This document shows positions 19,352 to 28,786 of a stretch of 45,659 bases of DNA, one piece after another. The notes under the pieces were generated by a model. It worked only from the letters and a program-made list of their open reading frames with translations, did no database searches and was not told where the DNA came from. The stretch covers positions 1-45,659 of the forward strand of contig NZ_FUGD01000024.1 in the NCBI RefSeq assembly GCF_900162815.1, given 5' to 3'. Each line of letters begins with the position of its first letter. Position 1 is the first letter of the stretch. The position numbers and the translations under genes are program-made. This stretch comes from Psychrobacter pasteurii. Its GTDB lineage: Bacteria > Pseudomonadota > Gammaproteobacteria > Pseudomonadales > Moraxellaceae.

Positions 19352-20683
19352 TTAGCGCCAATATAGCACCCAAGCATTGTTCACATTGGCCTTAGGATCC
19401 GCATTGATTTTATCTTTTAAAGCCAAAGCAGCTTCTTTGCCTTTTTCAGGCCCCACAATGACTCGAACCCCTTTACTGGTATTACTGGTCGAAGCAGGAT
19501 AACCAGCGGCACGAAGCTCTTTGACAATGTCATCGGCTTTTTGTTGGCTATCTGCAAGCGCCACCTGTACTCCGAAGGTTCCTTTGGCTTCACCACTGGC
19601 CGCCTTACGACGGGCTTCTGCTAAGCGCTGCTGTGCTTCTCGCTTATTTTGCTCAGCGGCTCTTTTTTGCTCTGCTTCTCGCTGCAATCTTTCTACTTGC
19701 TTACGAGAAGGAATGGTAATGTTCTGCCCCACTCTTAACGATGAGTTGGTGCTCATGTTATTGGCTTGAGCCAAGGCTTCTACTGGTACGTTATACTGTC
19801 GTGCCAGCTTGATTAAACCATCACCTGGTTTTACTTCATAACCTTGCTGGCTAGTAGGCGCCTTATTGGTAGACGCAGCAGGCTTGGTCTCAGCAGCTTT
19901 GGTTTGTTGCGGCTTAGACTGACTGGCATTGCTAGCATTATAATCACGTACCAAACGGTCTATCTGGCTTTGCGAAGGAATAGTAATCTCTTGTCCTACG
20001 CGTATGGTAGAGCTTTTCGACAATTTATTGGCCTGAGAAATCGCTTCGACAGGCACATTATATTGACGAGACAACTTAATTAACCCTTCACCACGTTGTA
20101 CCGTGTGCTTCTGGGTGCTGGTGGGTGCCTTTGAAGAAGCTACTTCAGCTTGTGGCTTCGGCTCAGGCTTTGATTGTGTCGCCTGCGTCTGAGTCTCATT
20201 GCGGGCTTGCATCTGCTGCGTGCTACTCACTGGTGTTACCGTCTGCTCAACCGGTCTTGCAGTGACTACCGGGCGCGTTACCGGCGTAGCGGCCTTAGAA
20301 GTTTCTTCTGATTCTGGCATTTCATCGACAACAGGTTCAGCGGCTCCACTGCGATACTGCTCATTTTCTAGACGTGCTTTTTGCATGGCCAAAGCTTCTG
20401 CTTTTTCTTGCTCAGTCAAAAACTCACGTGTTTTTTGATCCAACTGCGCCATCTTCTTTTCACGCTCAAGTCGCTTTTGCGCCAAGATACGCTCTTCTGT
20501 CTCAAGATCAGCAGTTAAGGGATCCTGATCCGTTTTTACAGCCGTACTTACTTGCTCAACTTTTATGGCATTATCAATGTCAGCATCTTTTGGGGCATCC
20601 ATTTGTTTCACCAAAGACAACAGCAATATGCCGCCTCCAATGAATACGGTTGTACCCAATAGTAATTGTCGTGATGAATCCAT
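19352..20683 (-). CDS. Membrane-anchored protein with two LysM domains and a C-terminal SPOR domain
   Basis: The start MDSSRQ (20683) is chosen because AAGGGG lies about seven bases upstream; an in-frame ATG eight codons earlier has no comparable site. In this 443-residue numbering there is a membrane helix (about 7-25), an acidic/basic charged region with coiled-coil character (about 50-110) and a Pro/Gln/Thr-rich linker. LysM 1 is at about 193-237 and LysM 2 at about 281-326; both contain GLIKL.RQYNVPVEA. A Lys/Arg/Glu/Ala-rich helix (about 330-362) follows, then a SPOR domain (about 368-443). LysM binds peptidoglycan sugar chains and SPOR binds denuded glycan at division sites, so a periplasmic cell-wall or division role is likely. 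No catalytic domain is present. Confidence 0.82.
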   Translation of the reverse strand: MDSSRQLLLGTTVFIGGGILLLSLVKQMDAPKDADIDNAIKVEQVSTAVKTDQDPLTADLETEERILAQKRLEREKKMAQLDQKTREFLTEQEKAEALAMQKARLENEQYRSGAAEPVVDEMPESEETSKAATPVTRPVVTARPVEQTVTPVSSTQQMQARNETQTQATQSKPEPKPQAEVASSKAPTSTQKHTVQRGEGLIKLSRQYNVPVEAISQANKLSKSSTIRVGQEITIPSQSQIDRLVRDYNASNASQSKPQQTKAAETKPAASTNKAPTSQQGYEVKPGDGLIKLARQYNVPVEALAQANNMSTNSSLRVGQNITIPSRKQVERLQREAEQKRAAEQNKREAQQRLAEARRKAASGEAKGTFGVQVALADSQQKADDIVKELRAAGYPASTSNTSKGVRVIVGPEKGKEAALALKDKINADPKANVNNAWVLYWR

Positions 20684-21019
20684 ATCCAACCCCTTGTAAT
20701 CTCTCATGCTTAAACAGTTTGATTCAACTAGACTGTTAATAAGTAATATTTATTTATGGATTATAAAGGATTACTCAAGGGATGTCTGCTATCAAGTGTA
20801 GTCAAGCCTGCTTAGTTTGGTAAACGGGATGCATGACCCTAAATAACTAATAATATCAATCAATTAAACAGTAAATAACACTAATTAACCCTGCTGTTCT
20901 ATATTAAAACCAGTGGGCCTAGCTTATTTGTTATAATAAAAAAACATCTCCCGAGGAGCGGTGATTGTGACGTGTTAAGCTTCTATAACACCTACTCCTC
21001 TCACCTCAAGGTAACTGGA
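20684..21019. other. Divergent spacer upstream of thiG
   Basis: 336 bases between divergent genes. A TATAAT box at 20932-20937 has no good -35 partner. A strong GAGGAG at 20953-20958 sits eight bases before GTG ACG TGT TAA (20967-20978), a three-codon frame that is not that of thiG. I found no thiS-sized gene and no TPP-riboswitch core. Confidence 0.4.
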
Positions 21020-21865
21020 ATGACTATGCAAGCTTCAGACAACACTCAAAACACCGCTCTTATGACTCCTTTAAAAAACGATAGCTTCACAGTAGGTAGC
21101 CGTACCTTCTCTTCCCGATTATTGGTCGGTACCGGTAAATATAAGGATTTACAGCAGACAGGGGATGCCATTGCAGCCTCTGGTGCAGAAATTGTGACTG
21201 TGGCTATCCGCCGCACCAACATTGGTCAACATAGAGATCAGCCAAACTTACTAGATGTTATTTCTCCTGAAAAATACACTATCTTACCCAATACGGCTGG
21301 CTGTTTTGACGCCGATACTGCGATACGTACCTGTCAGCTGGCGCGTGAGTTACTAGATGGACATAATCTAGTGAAGCTAGAAGTCCTAGGCGATGAGAAG
21401 ACCTTATACCCAAACGTGACCGAAACGCTGGCAGCAGCCCAAAAATTAATCGAAGATGGGTTTGAGGTTATGGTGTACACCTCTGATGACCCCATCGTTG
21501 CCAAAGAGCTTGCTAGCATGGGCTGTGTGGCGATTATGCCTTTAGGTAGCCTCATCGGTTCTGGTTTGGGATTGTTAAACCCGCACAACTTAAGTATTAT
21601 CATTGAGAACACTCAAGAACTGAACATTCCAGTACTAGTAGATGCCGGCGTAGGTACTGCGTCAGATGCAGCTATTGCTATGGAGCTTGGTTGTGATGGC
21701 GTATTGATGAACTCAGCCATCGCCAATGCAGACAACCCTGTCTTAATGGCCCATGCCATGAAACACGCTATTTGGGCGGGACGTGCCTCTTATCTAGCAG
21801 GCCGTATGCCAAAACGTAGAATGGCTCTGCCCAGCTCGCCACAGACTGGCTACTTTTTTCAGTAA
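21020..21865 (+). CDS. thiG: Thiazole synthase ThiG
   Basis: Builds the thiazole ring of thiamine from deoxyxylulose phosphate, dehydroglycine and the ThiS thiocarboxylate. The TIM-barrel motifs are clear: [44 protein letters not shown] (the Schiff-base lysine is Lys119 from this start), and [21 protein letters not shown]. The start at ATG 21020 is preferred, with AAGG eight bases upstream, giving 281 residues. A GTG at 20972 would add 16 residues and sits near a stronger GAGGAG, but at poor spacing. Homology begins only near residue 22, so a short extension remains either way. thiS, usually beside thiG, is not in the window. Confidence 0.95.
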   Translation: MTMQASDNTQNTALMTPLKNDSFTVGSRTFSSRLLVGTGKYKDLQQTGDAIAASGAEIVTVAIRRTNIGQHRDQPNLLDVISPEKYTILPNTAGCFDADTAIRTCQLARELLDGHNLVKLEVLGDEKTLYPNVTETLAAAQKLIEDGFEVMVYTSDDPIVAKELASMGCVAIMPLGSLIGSGLGLLNPHNLSIIIENTQELNIPVLVDAGVGTASDAAIAMELGCDGVLMNSAIANADNPVLMAHAMKHAIWAGRASYLAGRMPKRRMALPSSPQTGYFFQ

Positions 21866-22094
21866 TTTGTTATAAGTTACTCCTCACAAACCGGCCTCTT
21901 ATTAACGGTCATTGCTTTTGAGGCTGGGGGCTGACTAAGCCCTAAATGTAAAGCAATGATTAAAAGCAATATTACCTATTTAACTCAAATAGGTTTTGCA
22001 TTAATATGGATATCATCACCTAAAATGATTATAAGCTCTTCTTTACAGTCACAATTTTCACTATACCTCCAATTTATCTGAGCAAAGGAATGCT

Positions 22095-23483
22095 ATGCGT
22101 TTATTATCAATACTAGATTTTATGTTTTTGCTGGTCGAAAAACGTAAACAACCCATGCATGTTGGCGGTTTATTCTTATTCGAAATTCCTGCAGAAGCCG
22201 ATGAAGATTTCGTTCTGTCACTGGTACAACAAATGCAGTCTTCAAAGACTCCTCCGACCTTCCCTTTTAACCAAGTGCTTCACAACTTAACCTATTGGGC
22301 TAAGGATGAAGAGTTCGATGTTGAGCACCACTTCCATCATATCGCGCTACCGAAACCAGCACGGGTGCGTGAACTGCTGTCTTATATTTCAAAAGAACAT
22401 GGCCGCCTATTAGACCGCGCGCGTCCTTTATGGGAATGTCATATTATTGAAGGCATTGAGCCTGAGTCGCCAGGACGTCCAAAACGCTTTGGCCTATACT
22501 TTAAGATTCACCACTCATTGGTGGACGGTATTGCCGCAATGCGCTTGGTACAAAAGTCTTTGTCTCAGTCTCCAAACGAGACCTTGACCCTGCCTTTATG
22601 GGCGTTAATGATGCGTCATCGCTATGAGATTGAGACGGTTCTGCCGAGCAAAGATCACTCTGCTTTGAGTATCTTCAAAGATCAATTAAAAACGGCCAAA
22701 CCTGTCCTACAGGAAATCGCTCAAACCCTAAATCAAAGCAAAGACTCAAGCTTTGTTAGAACCACTCAAGCGCCAGCCAGCATATTGAACCAGAGTATTT
22801 CTAGCTCAAGACGCTTTATTGCAGACTCTTATGAGCTTGAAAGATTCAAAAACGTGGCCCAAAACTTAGGGGTCAGTATCAATGACGTGGTACTTACCGT
22901 TTGCTCTGGTGCGTTACGCAACTATCTGATTTCAATTAACGAGCTACCTGAAGATCCTTTAATCGCCTGGGTTCCTTACTCTATGCGTAAAGATGAGAGT
23001 GCTTCGGGCAACCAATTTGCCTTTATCTTATGTAACCTTGGTACCCATTTAGAAAACCCGCTTAACCGCTTGAAGCTGGTTCATGACAGTATGAATGATG
23101 GTAAGAGTCGCTTTGGTCGTATGACTCAGCCAGAGGTCATTAACTACAGCTTGCTGGCTTATAGCTGGGAGTTGGTTAACGTACTGACCAGTGCTTATCC
23201 TAAGAAGCAGGCTTTTAACCTCATCATTTCAAACGTACCGGGCTCTAAGAAAAAGCTGTACTGGAATGGCGCAGAGTTAAGAGCGCTATATCCGGCCTCT
23301 ATTTTATTCAATGGTCAAGCCATGAACATAACCTTGGCCAGTTATTTGGATAAAATTGAATTTGGTATCGTCGCTTGTAGTAAAACCCTACCAAAAACTC
23401 AAAATCTATTGAAGTTATTAGAAAGTGAATTAGCCAATCTAGAGCAGATTTGCAACGAAAGAAGATTGGGTATTCGTGAATAA
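22095..23483 (+). CDS. Wax ester synthase/diacylglycerol acyltransferase (WS/DGAT), copy 1
   Basis: A 462-residue bifunctional acyltransferase of the bacterial WS/DGAT family, which joins fatty acyl-CoA to long-chain alcohols or diacylglycerol to make storage lipids. The active-site motif HHxxxDG is present as HHSLVDG (139-145). Other family blocks are PLWECHIIEG, SINDVVLTVCSGALRNYL and ISNVPGSKKKLYWNGAEL. The N-terminus starts directly at the first conserved strand, MRLLSILDFMFLLVEKRKQP, so the start is secure; GCAAAGGA lies just upstream. A paralogue follows after 38 bases, so both are likely on one transcript. Substrate preference cannot be read from sequence. Confidence 0.93.
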   Translation: MRLLSILDFMFLLVEKRKQPMHVGGLFLFEIPAEADEDFVLSLVQQMQSSKTPPTFPFNQVLHNLTYWAKDEEFDVEHHFHHIALPKPARVRELLSYISKEHGRLLDRARPLWECHIIEGIEPESPGRPKRFGLYFKIHHSLVDGIAAMRLVQKSLSQSPNETLTLPLWALMMRHRYEIETVLPSKDHSALSIFKDQLKTAKPVLQEIAQTLNQSKDSSFVRTTQAPASILNQSISSSRRFIADSYELERFKNVAQNLGVSINDVVLTVCSGALRNYLISINELPEDPLIAWVPYSMRKDESASGNQFAFILCNLGTHLENPLNRLKLVHDSMNDGKSRFGRMTQPEVINYSLLAYSWELVNVLTSAYPKKQAFNLIISNVPGSKKKLYWNGAELRALYPASILFNGQAMNITLASYLDKIEFGIVACSKTLPKTQNLLKLLESELANLEQICNERRLGIRE

Positions 23484-23521
23484 CTTTGGTTGTAACACAA
23501 ACTAAAACAGCAAGAGGTCAT

Positions 23522-24880
23522 ATGCGCGTAGTCTCTTTGGTAGAACAGCTGTTTTTTTTAATTGAAAAGCACAAACAGCCCATGCATGTAGGTGGGCTGT
23601 TTTTGTTTGATATTCCTGCCTCTGCAGGGCCTGACTTTGTGACCAACTTAGTTCGTCAACTGCGCAAAGGCAAGACTCCGCCTACCTTTCCTTTTAATCA
23701 GGTGCTGCACAACTTAACTTTTTGGAAAACCACAGATAACTTCGATCTGCACTACCATTTCCATCATACCGTTTTGTCTAAGCCCCACTCTGCCCAGGCT
23801 CTGCTTTTCTACGTGTCTGATGTCCATGCCAATATGCTCGATAAAAACTATCCCTTATGGGAGTGTCATATTATTGAGGGTATCGATGCGGTAAACCCCA
23901 AGCGTTTTGCGTTATATTTTAAGATTCATCACTCACTGGTAGATGGCGTGGCAGCCATGCGCATTGTGGAGAAATCTTTATCTAACTCTCCAAATGAGGT
24001 CATGACTTTACCGCCTTGGGCACTACTTAGACGTGATGAAAAAAATCTAGAAAACGTAGCGCCTAATAAACGCACGTTTGGCGGCGTGATAAAAGAACAG
24101 CTTGGTACCATCAAGCCGGTTTTTGGTGAGCTGAAAAATGAGCTTAAAGAGCGAAATGAGCCGGGATTTGTCTCGACTCTACAGGCCCCAACTAGCCTGT
24201 TAAATCAACGTATCTCAAACAGCCGAGCCTTTTTTGCCATCACTTATAACTTGCCTAGATTTAAAAAAATAGCCCAAAGCTTACAAGTGAGTATCAATGA
24301 TGTGGCTCTGGCCATCTGCTCTGGGGCGTTACGCAGCTATCTGTTACAACTTCAGCAGCTACCAAAAGAGCCGCTGATTGCTTTTGTTCCTGTGTCTTTA
24401 CGCAAAGATGACAGCGCATCAGGCAATCAAGCCTCCTTAGTGCTATGTAACTTAGCCACAGACGTTACCGACCCTGTTGAGCGAATTAAGGCCATCCATG
24501 ACAGCATGACTCTGGGCAAAGATAAGTTTGAGCGAATGGAGCAAGCCCAAGTCATTAATTACAGCGCTATAAGCTATGCTTGGGAAGGCGTGAATCTATT
24601 GACCAATGCTTATCCCAAAAAACAAGCCTTTAATATCTTAATCTCTAATGTCCCAGGGCCCAAAGAGCCTTTGTATTGGAATGGCGCCACACTCACCGCT
24701 TTATACCCGGCTTCTGTGGTGTTCAATGGTCAGGCGTTAAACATCACCTTTACCAGCTATTTAGATCAGCTGCACTTTGGTATTATCGGCTGCGATAAGA
24801 CGCTGCCAAATCTTGAGTCCCTACCCGATTGGTTAGACACAGAGTTGTCCAAGCTTGAAGAGTTTTGCAACCTTACTTAG
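23522..24880 (+). CDS. Wax ester synthase/diacylglycerol acyltransferase (WS/DGAT), copy 2
   Basis: A 452-residue paralogue of the preceding gene. From this ATG the two proteins align without gaps for the first 120 residues (both share QPMHVGGLFLF and KTPPTFPFNQVLHNLT). The ATG at 23522 is preferred over the TTG at 23486 because AAGAGG lies just upstream and the protein then begins like copy 1. The active site HHSLVDG is at 136-142. The two copies differ most in the linker (about residues 150-215) and at the C-terminus. Both keep the catalytic motif, so neither is an obvious pseudogene. It ends 27 bases before a convergent gene. Confidence 0.92.
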   Translation: MRVVSLVEQLFFLIEKHKQPMHVGGLFLFDIPASAGPDFVTNLVRQLRKGKTPPTFPFNQVLHNLTFWKTTDNFDLHYHFHHTVLSKPHSAQALLFYVSDVHANMLDKNYPLWECHIIEGIDAVNPKRFALYFKIHHSLVDGVAAMRIVEKSLSNSPNEVMTLPPWALLRRDEKNLENVAPNKRTFGGVIKEQLGTIKPVFGELKNELKERNEPGFVSTLQAPTSLLNQRISNSRAFFAITYNLPRFKKIAQSLQVSINDVALAICSGALRSYLLQLQQLPKEPLIAFVPVSLRKDDSASGNQASLVLCNLATDVTDPVERIKAIHDSMTLGKDKFERMEQAQVINYSAISYAWEGVNLLTNAYPKKQAFNILISNVPGPKEPLYWNGATLTALYPASVVFNGQALNITFTSYLDQLHFGIIGCDKTLPNLESLPDWLDTELSKLEEFCNLT

Positions 24881-24907
24881 TCTATAAGCAGCCAGATCCA
24901 TAACCGG

Positions 24908-25417
24908 CTAGACCGATTTATTAAATCGTGATTTCAAGCTTTGTAGTAGCCACAGCCCATAGGTGATGACCACATAATTAATGGCAAAGCCAATGGCCCC
25001 GCTAATAACCAGCATAGGGATGACCCCGTTTTCTTTTAAAGCGGTGAGCGTCAGCTCTGCCGCTGATAGATCGTATAAAGAATAAATCATCAAAGCAGAG
25101 GTCACCACCAGGGTAAATACCGCTGTTAATAAGCCAATACGGTGACACTCTATTTTCTCTAAGCTGCGCGCTTCAATCCTGTTAAATAAAGCAATTACTG
25201 CAATGTTTAACCCCAAAACCACCAGAGCCGATAACCCTATCCCAGAAATAGGCAGACCTAGTTGAGACAAGCTTGAGGGTAAGAAAACATAGAGCAAGGT
25301 ATACATCAGCGCAAAGCGTGATAAATAGCGATAGCTTTTGGTTTGCTCGGTTTTAGTCATCGCCACAGGATCTGGAGTAGCGCTGTCCTGATTGGGCTTA
25401 TGGTACTCATCTTGCAT
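24908..25417 (-). CDS. Small four-helix membrane protein, function unknown
   Basis: A 169-residue protein with a polar N-terminus (about 1-28) and four hydrophobic segments, at about 32-50, 56-78, 93-117 and 131-155. Charged residues RIEARSLEKIECHR lie between the second and third. The C-terminus is basic (LKSRFNKSV), which suggests both ends are cytoplasmic. No enzymatic motif is visible. It resembles the short four-helix proteins annotated in Acinetobacter as the ABZJ_00895 family, but I cannot confirm that by eye. It is transcribed towards the WS/DGAT pair and follows the terminator of the M16C protease gene. Confidence 0.7.
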   Translation of the reverse strand: MQDEYHKPNQDSATPDPVAMTKTEQTKSYRYLSRFALMYTLLYVFLPSSLSQLGLPISGIGLSALVVLGLNIAVIALFNRIEARSLEKIECHRIGLLTAVFTLVVTSALMIYSLYDLSAAELTLTALKENGVIPMLVISGAIGFAINYVVITYGLWLLQSLKSRFNKSV

Positions 25418-25512
25418 TGTTTTCTCTTATTCTCAACATAGTTATCAGATTAAGCCTGCTATCTAACCACAAATTGCTATTTTTTGCTTTGATTTATAGA
25501 GCTATGACCCAT

Positions 25513-25547
25513 AAAAAAGAGGTGAGCTCAACGCCCACCTCTTTTTT
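25513..25547 (-). terminator. Terminator of the M16C protease gene
   Basis: AAAAAAGAGGTG (25513-25524) pairs perfectly with CACCTCTTTTTT (25536-25547) around 11 bases. Both outer sides are T-rich in their own direction; only minus-strand genes lie next to it. Confidence 0.85.
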
Positions 25548-25597
25548 TATGATGTCATTGTGACACGCTTACTCAACAAAGCTAAGATCTACTTAGC

Positions 25598-28500
25598 TTA
25601 GCTGGCAACTTTAGCCACTTTAAATCCAAGCTGTTGAACCACCTCTTCTTTATCATGAGGGGCCAACACTGCTTTGCTACTTGGCTTATCTTTTAGATAA
25701 GTGGTCGCCACACGCTGCAAGTCTTCTAAGGTAACCTCTAGAATATTGCCGCGCATTTTTTGCTGCCAAGCCTCACCACGATTGTGTAAGTCGGCGAAGC
25801 AAGATTTCACCGCCTCTCCTGCCGGTGATCCTGGCTTATCCATACCTGAAATGATACCTAAAATAGCCTCTTCCAACTGTTCAGGCTTTTGTGGTTCATT
25901 GAGTAGCCAGTTCACACTTTGCTCAAAGTGCTCGAAAGTCTCTGCACAATGTGGGTCACGATAGCTAAAGAACTTAAAGGCACAGGCATTGGCATCATAG
26001 CCTGCACCACCGCCATAAGCGCCGCCACGTTCGCGGATAGCTCCATGCAAATAGCCATTGCGTAAGTAAGGCGCCAGTACCATCAAGGCTGCAGTATCTG
26101 GATGATCTGCGGGAACTACAGGATAAGCGGCGGCATTGTGATACACATTGGTAGCCACTAACCATGCCATGTCATCCGCTTGACGCTCTAGAGTATCCGC
26201 TTCTTGTGGCACAGCACTGCCTCGCTCAAGCTGCAGCTGAGTGTATTCAGCAGGAATACTGTTAGCCAAAGCCTGACTGTCCTGCTCTACCTTATTGGTA
26301 TACAGCGACTGCGCCCAGTTTTGTTCAATTAACTGCTTAAAGTTTTCTGTTTGCTCCGGTTCACACACAATCACAGCTTGCTTCGGCAGGCTAGCCAAGC
26401 GCTTGTGTAGTACAACTAGCGCGCTAGATAACTCATCCCACTTAGACTCATCTTCAGTCGGATTGCCTAAGAACTCTTTTAGGGCATTTAAAGCAGGTAA
26501 GCCACTACGCACATACTCAAGCTCAGCTTGACGGCTCATACTACGACTTGCCGTTTGCATTGCATACGCATGACCTGAGCTGGCCAAACGAGACTGCCAG
26601 CCGGCACGTCTTTGTTGCAATAGCTCTTTGATACGGTCTTTTTCAGTGAAGATACTGTGCTCTAATACTTGCTTCACCAAGTCAATGGCTTCAGGCTTAC
26701 GATTTAAAGCACGAGTTGCCACCACAAAGTAACTGCTCAATAAATCAGGGTTTTGTGGTGAGGTACGCTGACTAATGCGCGCCGTTACTCCAGATGAATG
26801 CGCCGCTTGTAGCGCCTGAAAATCACGAGCTGGTAAAGTATCTGTTCCCAGCTCCGACAATAGCCCTAAATAAATAGGCAATAGCGGGTGGTTAATCAGC
26901 TCATCTTGACCGGCCAGTGGCATAATCACCTGATAGTAATATAGGCCGTTAGTACCCGCTTCATACTGATAAAGCACGCTGTCATCACCCGCAAGCTTAA
27001 TGTCTACCTGCTTGCCATGGATAAAGCTGATAGAGTCAGGAACATCTTCTAAGCCCACTTTAGGCAGTAAGCTTAAGTCATCTTCCGCTGCTTGACGGGC
27101 GGTTAACTGCTCGGCTTGCTCTTTGAGTTTTTGCTTATCGGCTTCTGTTAACGTCGCTTCGATAGCATCCAAACGGGCTTGCTCAGCTTCTGCCAACTTC
27201 GCAGACTTAGTGGCATCAGGCACTAAGGTCACACGCACTCGGTGTGGATTGTCAATCAAGTGCTTTCGTAGCAAGCTAGGTAACCAGCTTGGATCTTTAA
27301 CTTGCTCACGCAGCCACTGTAAATGCTCATCCACTTCCCAGATATCAATGGGGTTACCGTCATGAATGGCGGTACTAAAGCCTTCTAACATTAGATTTAG
27401 ACCATAAGGGATGCTGTCGCCGCCGATATGGCGCTGATCAATCTCGATTTGGTGCAAGATGGTCTCAATGGCCTCTGGGTCAATCTCGCTATCCGCCACT
27501 TGCTGCAATAAGTCTAGAACCCCTTGCTCAACGGCATCGGCATGCTCAGCTTCTGAACCGCGTACCCCGGCGTAGAACACCATTTCAAAGTGACTGTCAT
27601 CTAAGCCTAATAGTGGGCTTGGACCTGTCGCTAGCGGATGACTGTCCAAATACGCACGCAAAGGTGAGCCGGCATGCTCAATTAACACCCCTTCTAATAA
27701 ACGCAGGGCCAAACGCTGTTTTGGATCGGTAATCTCAGGCAGTAACCAAGCCATCGCATGGTGAGTTTGCGCCTTGTCTACCTCATCTACCGTATAGGTT
27801 TCTGTTACTTGAATAGGGGCACTTAAACGAGTTTCAGGGCGTGATTCATGCTTTTTGCCTTCCCCAAATTGAGCCAAGGCATCTTCATGTAACTTAGCTT
27901 GAGTTTGCTGCACTGGAATATTACCGAAGCTCATAATCACACTATTAGACGGGTGATAATGGCTTTTATGGAACTCAATCAACTCGGCATGGGTTAAATC
28001 TGGAATATCCGCAGGATCACCGCCTGAGTTGTAGTGATAAGTGGTGGTTGGGAATAAGTGATGCGCAACGCTGTGATATAACTGGTCAATCTCACCACTC
28101 ATCGCGCCTTTCATCTCATTAAACACAATGCCTTTAAACTGCGGCTTATCATTCTCATCCAACTCAACACGAATGCCTTCTTGAGCGAAATCTAGCGGAT
28201 GTAAGTTTGGAAAAAATGAGGCATCAAGGTATACCGACAACAGGTTAAAGTAGTCATTTTTATTTTGAGTTGCGAAGGGATAAGCCGTCCAGTCGGCCGC
28301 AGTCATAGCATTCATAAACGTGTTTAATGAACGTTTAATCATTGAGAAGAATGGATCACGCACTGGATATTTAGCAGACCCACAAAGCGCAGTATGCTCA
28401 AGAATATGTGCCTCGCCTTTTGAGTCCATTGGCTGAGTACGAAAGCCTACCAAGAATGCGTTTTCATCACTTGGATGGGCCAAGTGATAGTGCATGGCTC

Positions 28501-28630
28501 CAGTTTGCTTGTGCTTGCTGATGAGGACATCTAAGGACAACGCTTCAATTTTGCGGTGCTGAATCAATTCAAAGCTTGGATGTAAGGTCAAATCTGGCGC
28601 TGCATTATCTTGTTTCATATTTTCGCTCAT
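25598..28630 (-). CDS. M16C (PreP/insulinase-type) zinc metalloprotease
   Basis: A 1010-residue peptidase of the presequence-protease/Cym1 type. The inverted zinc motif HxxEH is at residues 75-79 (HILEH), followed by ALCGSAKYPVRDPFF, which is highly conserved in this subfamily. A further glutamate ligand is expected in EGIRVE (about 151-156). The C-terminal half has the inactive partner domains, including RERGGAYGGGAGYDANACAFKF without its first residues altered, the substrate-side GGAYG block. PreP enzymes form a closed chamber that degrades free peptides of a few dozen residues; in bacteria this probably means recycling of peptides. No signal peptide is visible. It is a single gene with its own terminator. 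Confidence 0.93.
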   Translation of the reverse strand: MSENMKQDNAAPDLTLHPSFELIQHRKIEALSLDVLISKHKQTGAMHYHLAHPSDENAFLVGFRTQPMDSKGEAHILEHTALCGSAKYPVRDPFFSMIKRSLNTFMNAMTAADWTAYPFATQNKNDYFNLLSVYLDASFFPNLHPLDFAQEGIRVELDENDKPQFKGIVFNEMKGAMSGEIDQLYHSVAHHLFPTTTYHYNSGGDPADIPDLTHAELIEFHKSHYHPSNSVIMSFGNIPVQQTQAKLHEDALAQFGEGKKHESRPETRLSAPIQVTETYTVDEVDKAQTHHAMAWLLPEITDPKQRLALRLLEGVLIEHAGSPLRAYLDSHPLATGPSPLLGLDDSHFEMVFYAGVRGSEAEHADAVEQGVLDLLQQVADSEIDPEAIETILHQIEIDQRHIGGDSIPYGLNLMLEGFSTAIHDGNPIDIWEVDEHLQWLREQVKDPSWLPSLLRKHLIDNPHRVRVTLVPDATKSAKLAEAEQARLDAIEATLTEADKQKLKEQAEQLTARQAAEDDLSLLPKVGLEDVPDSISFIHGKQVDIKLAGDDSVLYQYEAGTNGLYYYQVIMPLAGQDELINHPLLPIYLGLLSELGTDTLPARDFQALQAAHSSGVTARISQRTSPQNPDLLSSYFVVATRALNRKPEAIDLVKQVLEHSIFTEKDRIKELLQQRRAGWQSRLASSGHAYAMQTASRSMSRQAELEYVRSGLPALNALKEFLGNPTEDESKWDELSSALVVLHKRLASLPKQAVIVCEPEQTENFKQLIEQNWAQSLYTNKVEQDSQALANSIPAEYTQLQLERGSAVPQEADTLERQADDMAWLVATNVYHNAAAYPVVPADHPDTAALMVLAPYLRNGYLHGAIRERGGAYGGGAGYDANACAFKFFSYRDPHCAETFEHFEQSVNWLLNEPQKPEQLEEAILGIISGMDKPGSPAGEAVKSCFADLHNRGEAWQQKMRGNILEVTLEDLQRVATTYLKDKPSSKAVLAPHDKEEVVQQLGFKVAKVAS

Positions 28631-28786
28631 ATTATTTATCGTATTTTTATTAGCTATTACTATTTTAAAGGCCCCACTATTTAGGAGGCATCATTCAAAA
28701 ATGCTGATATTAGTTAATGGGGGGTAGTTGTGGTTTTTTAAAGCCATAGTAACAACTTTACTTACAATCAAATCCCCCTTGAGGTC

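Noticed and set aside
20684-21019. Possible thiS gene or TPP riboswitch upstream of thiG
   Set aside because: Stops interrupt the plus-strand frames, no C-terminal Gly-Gly protein of about 65 residues is encoded, and the TPP core is absent.
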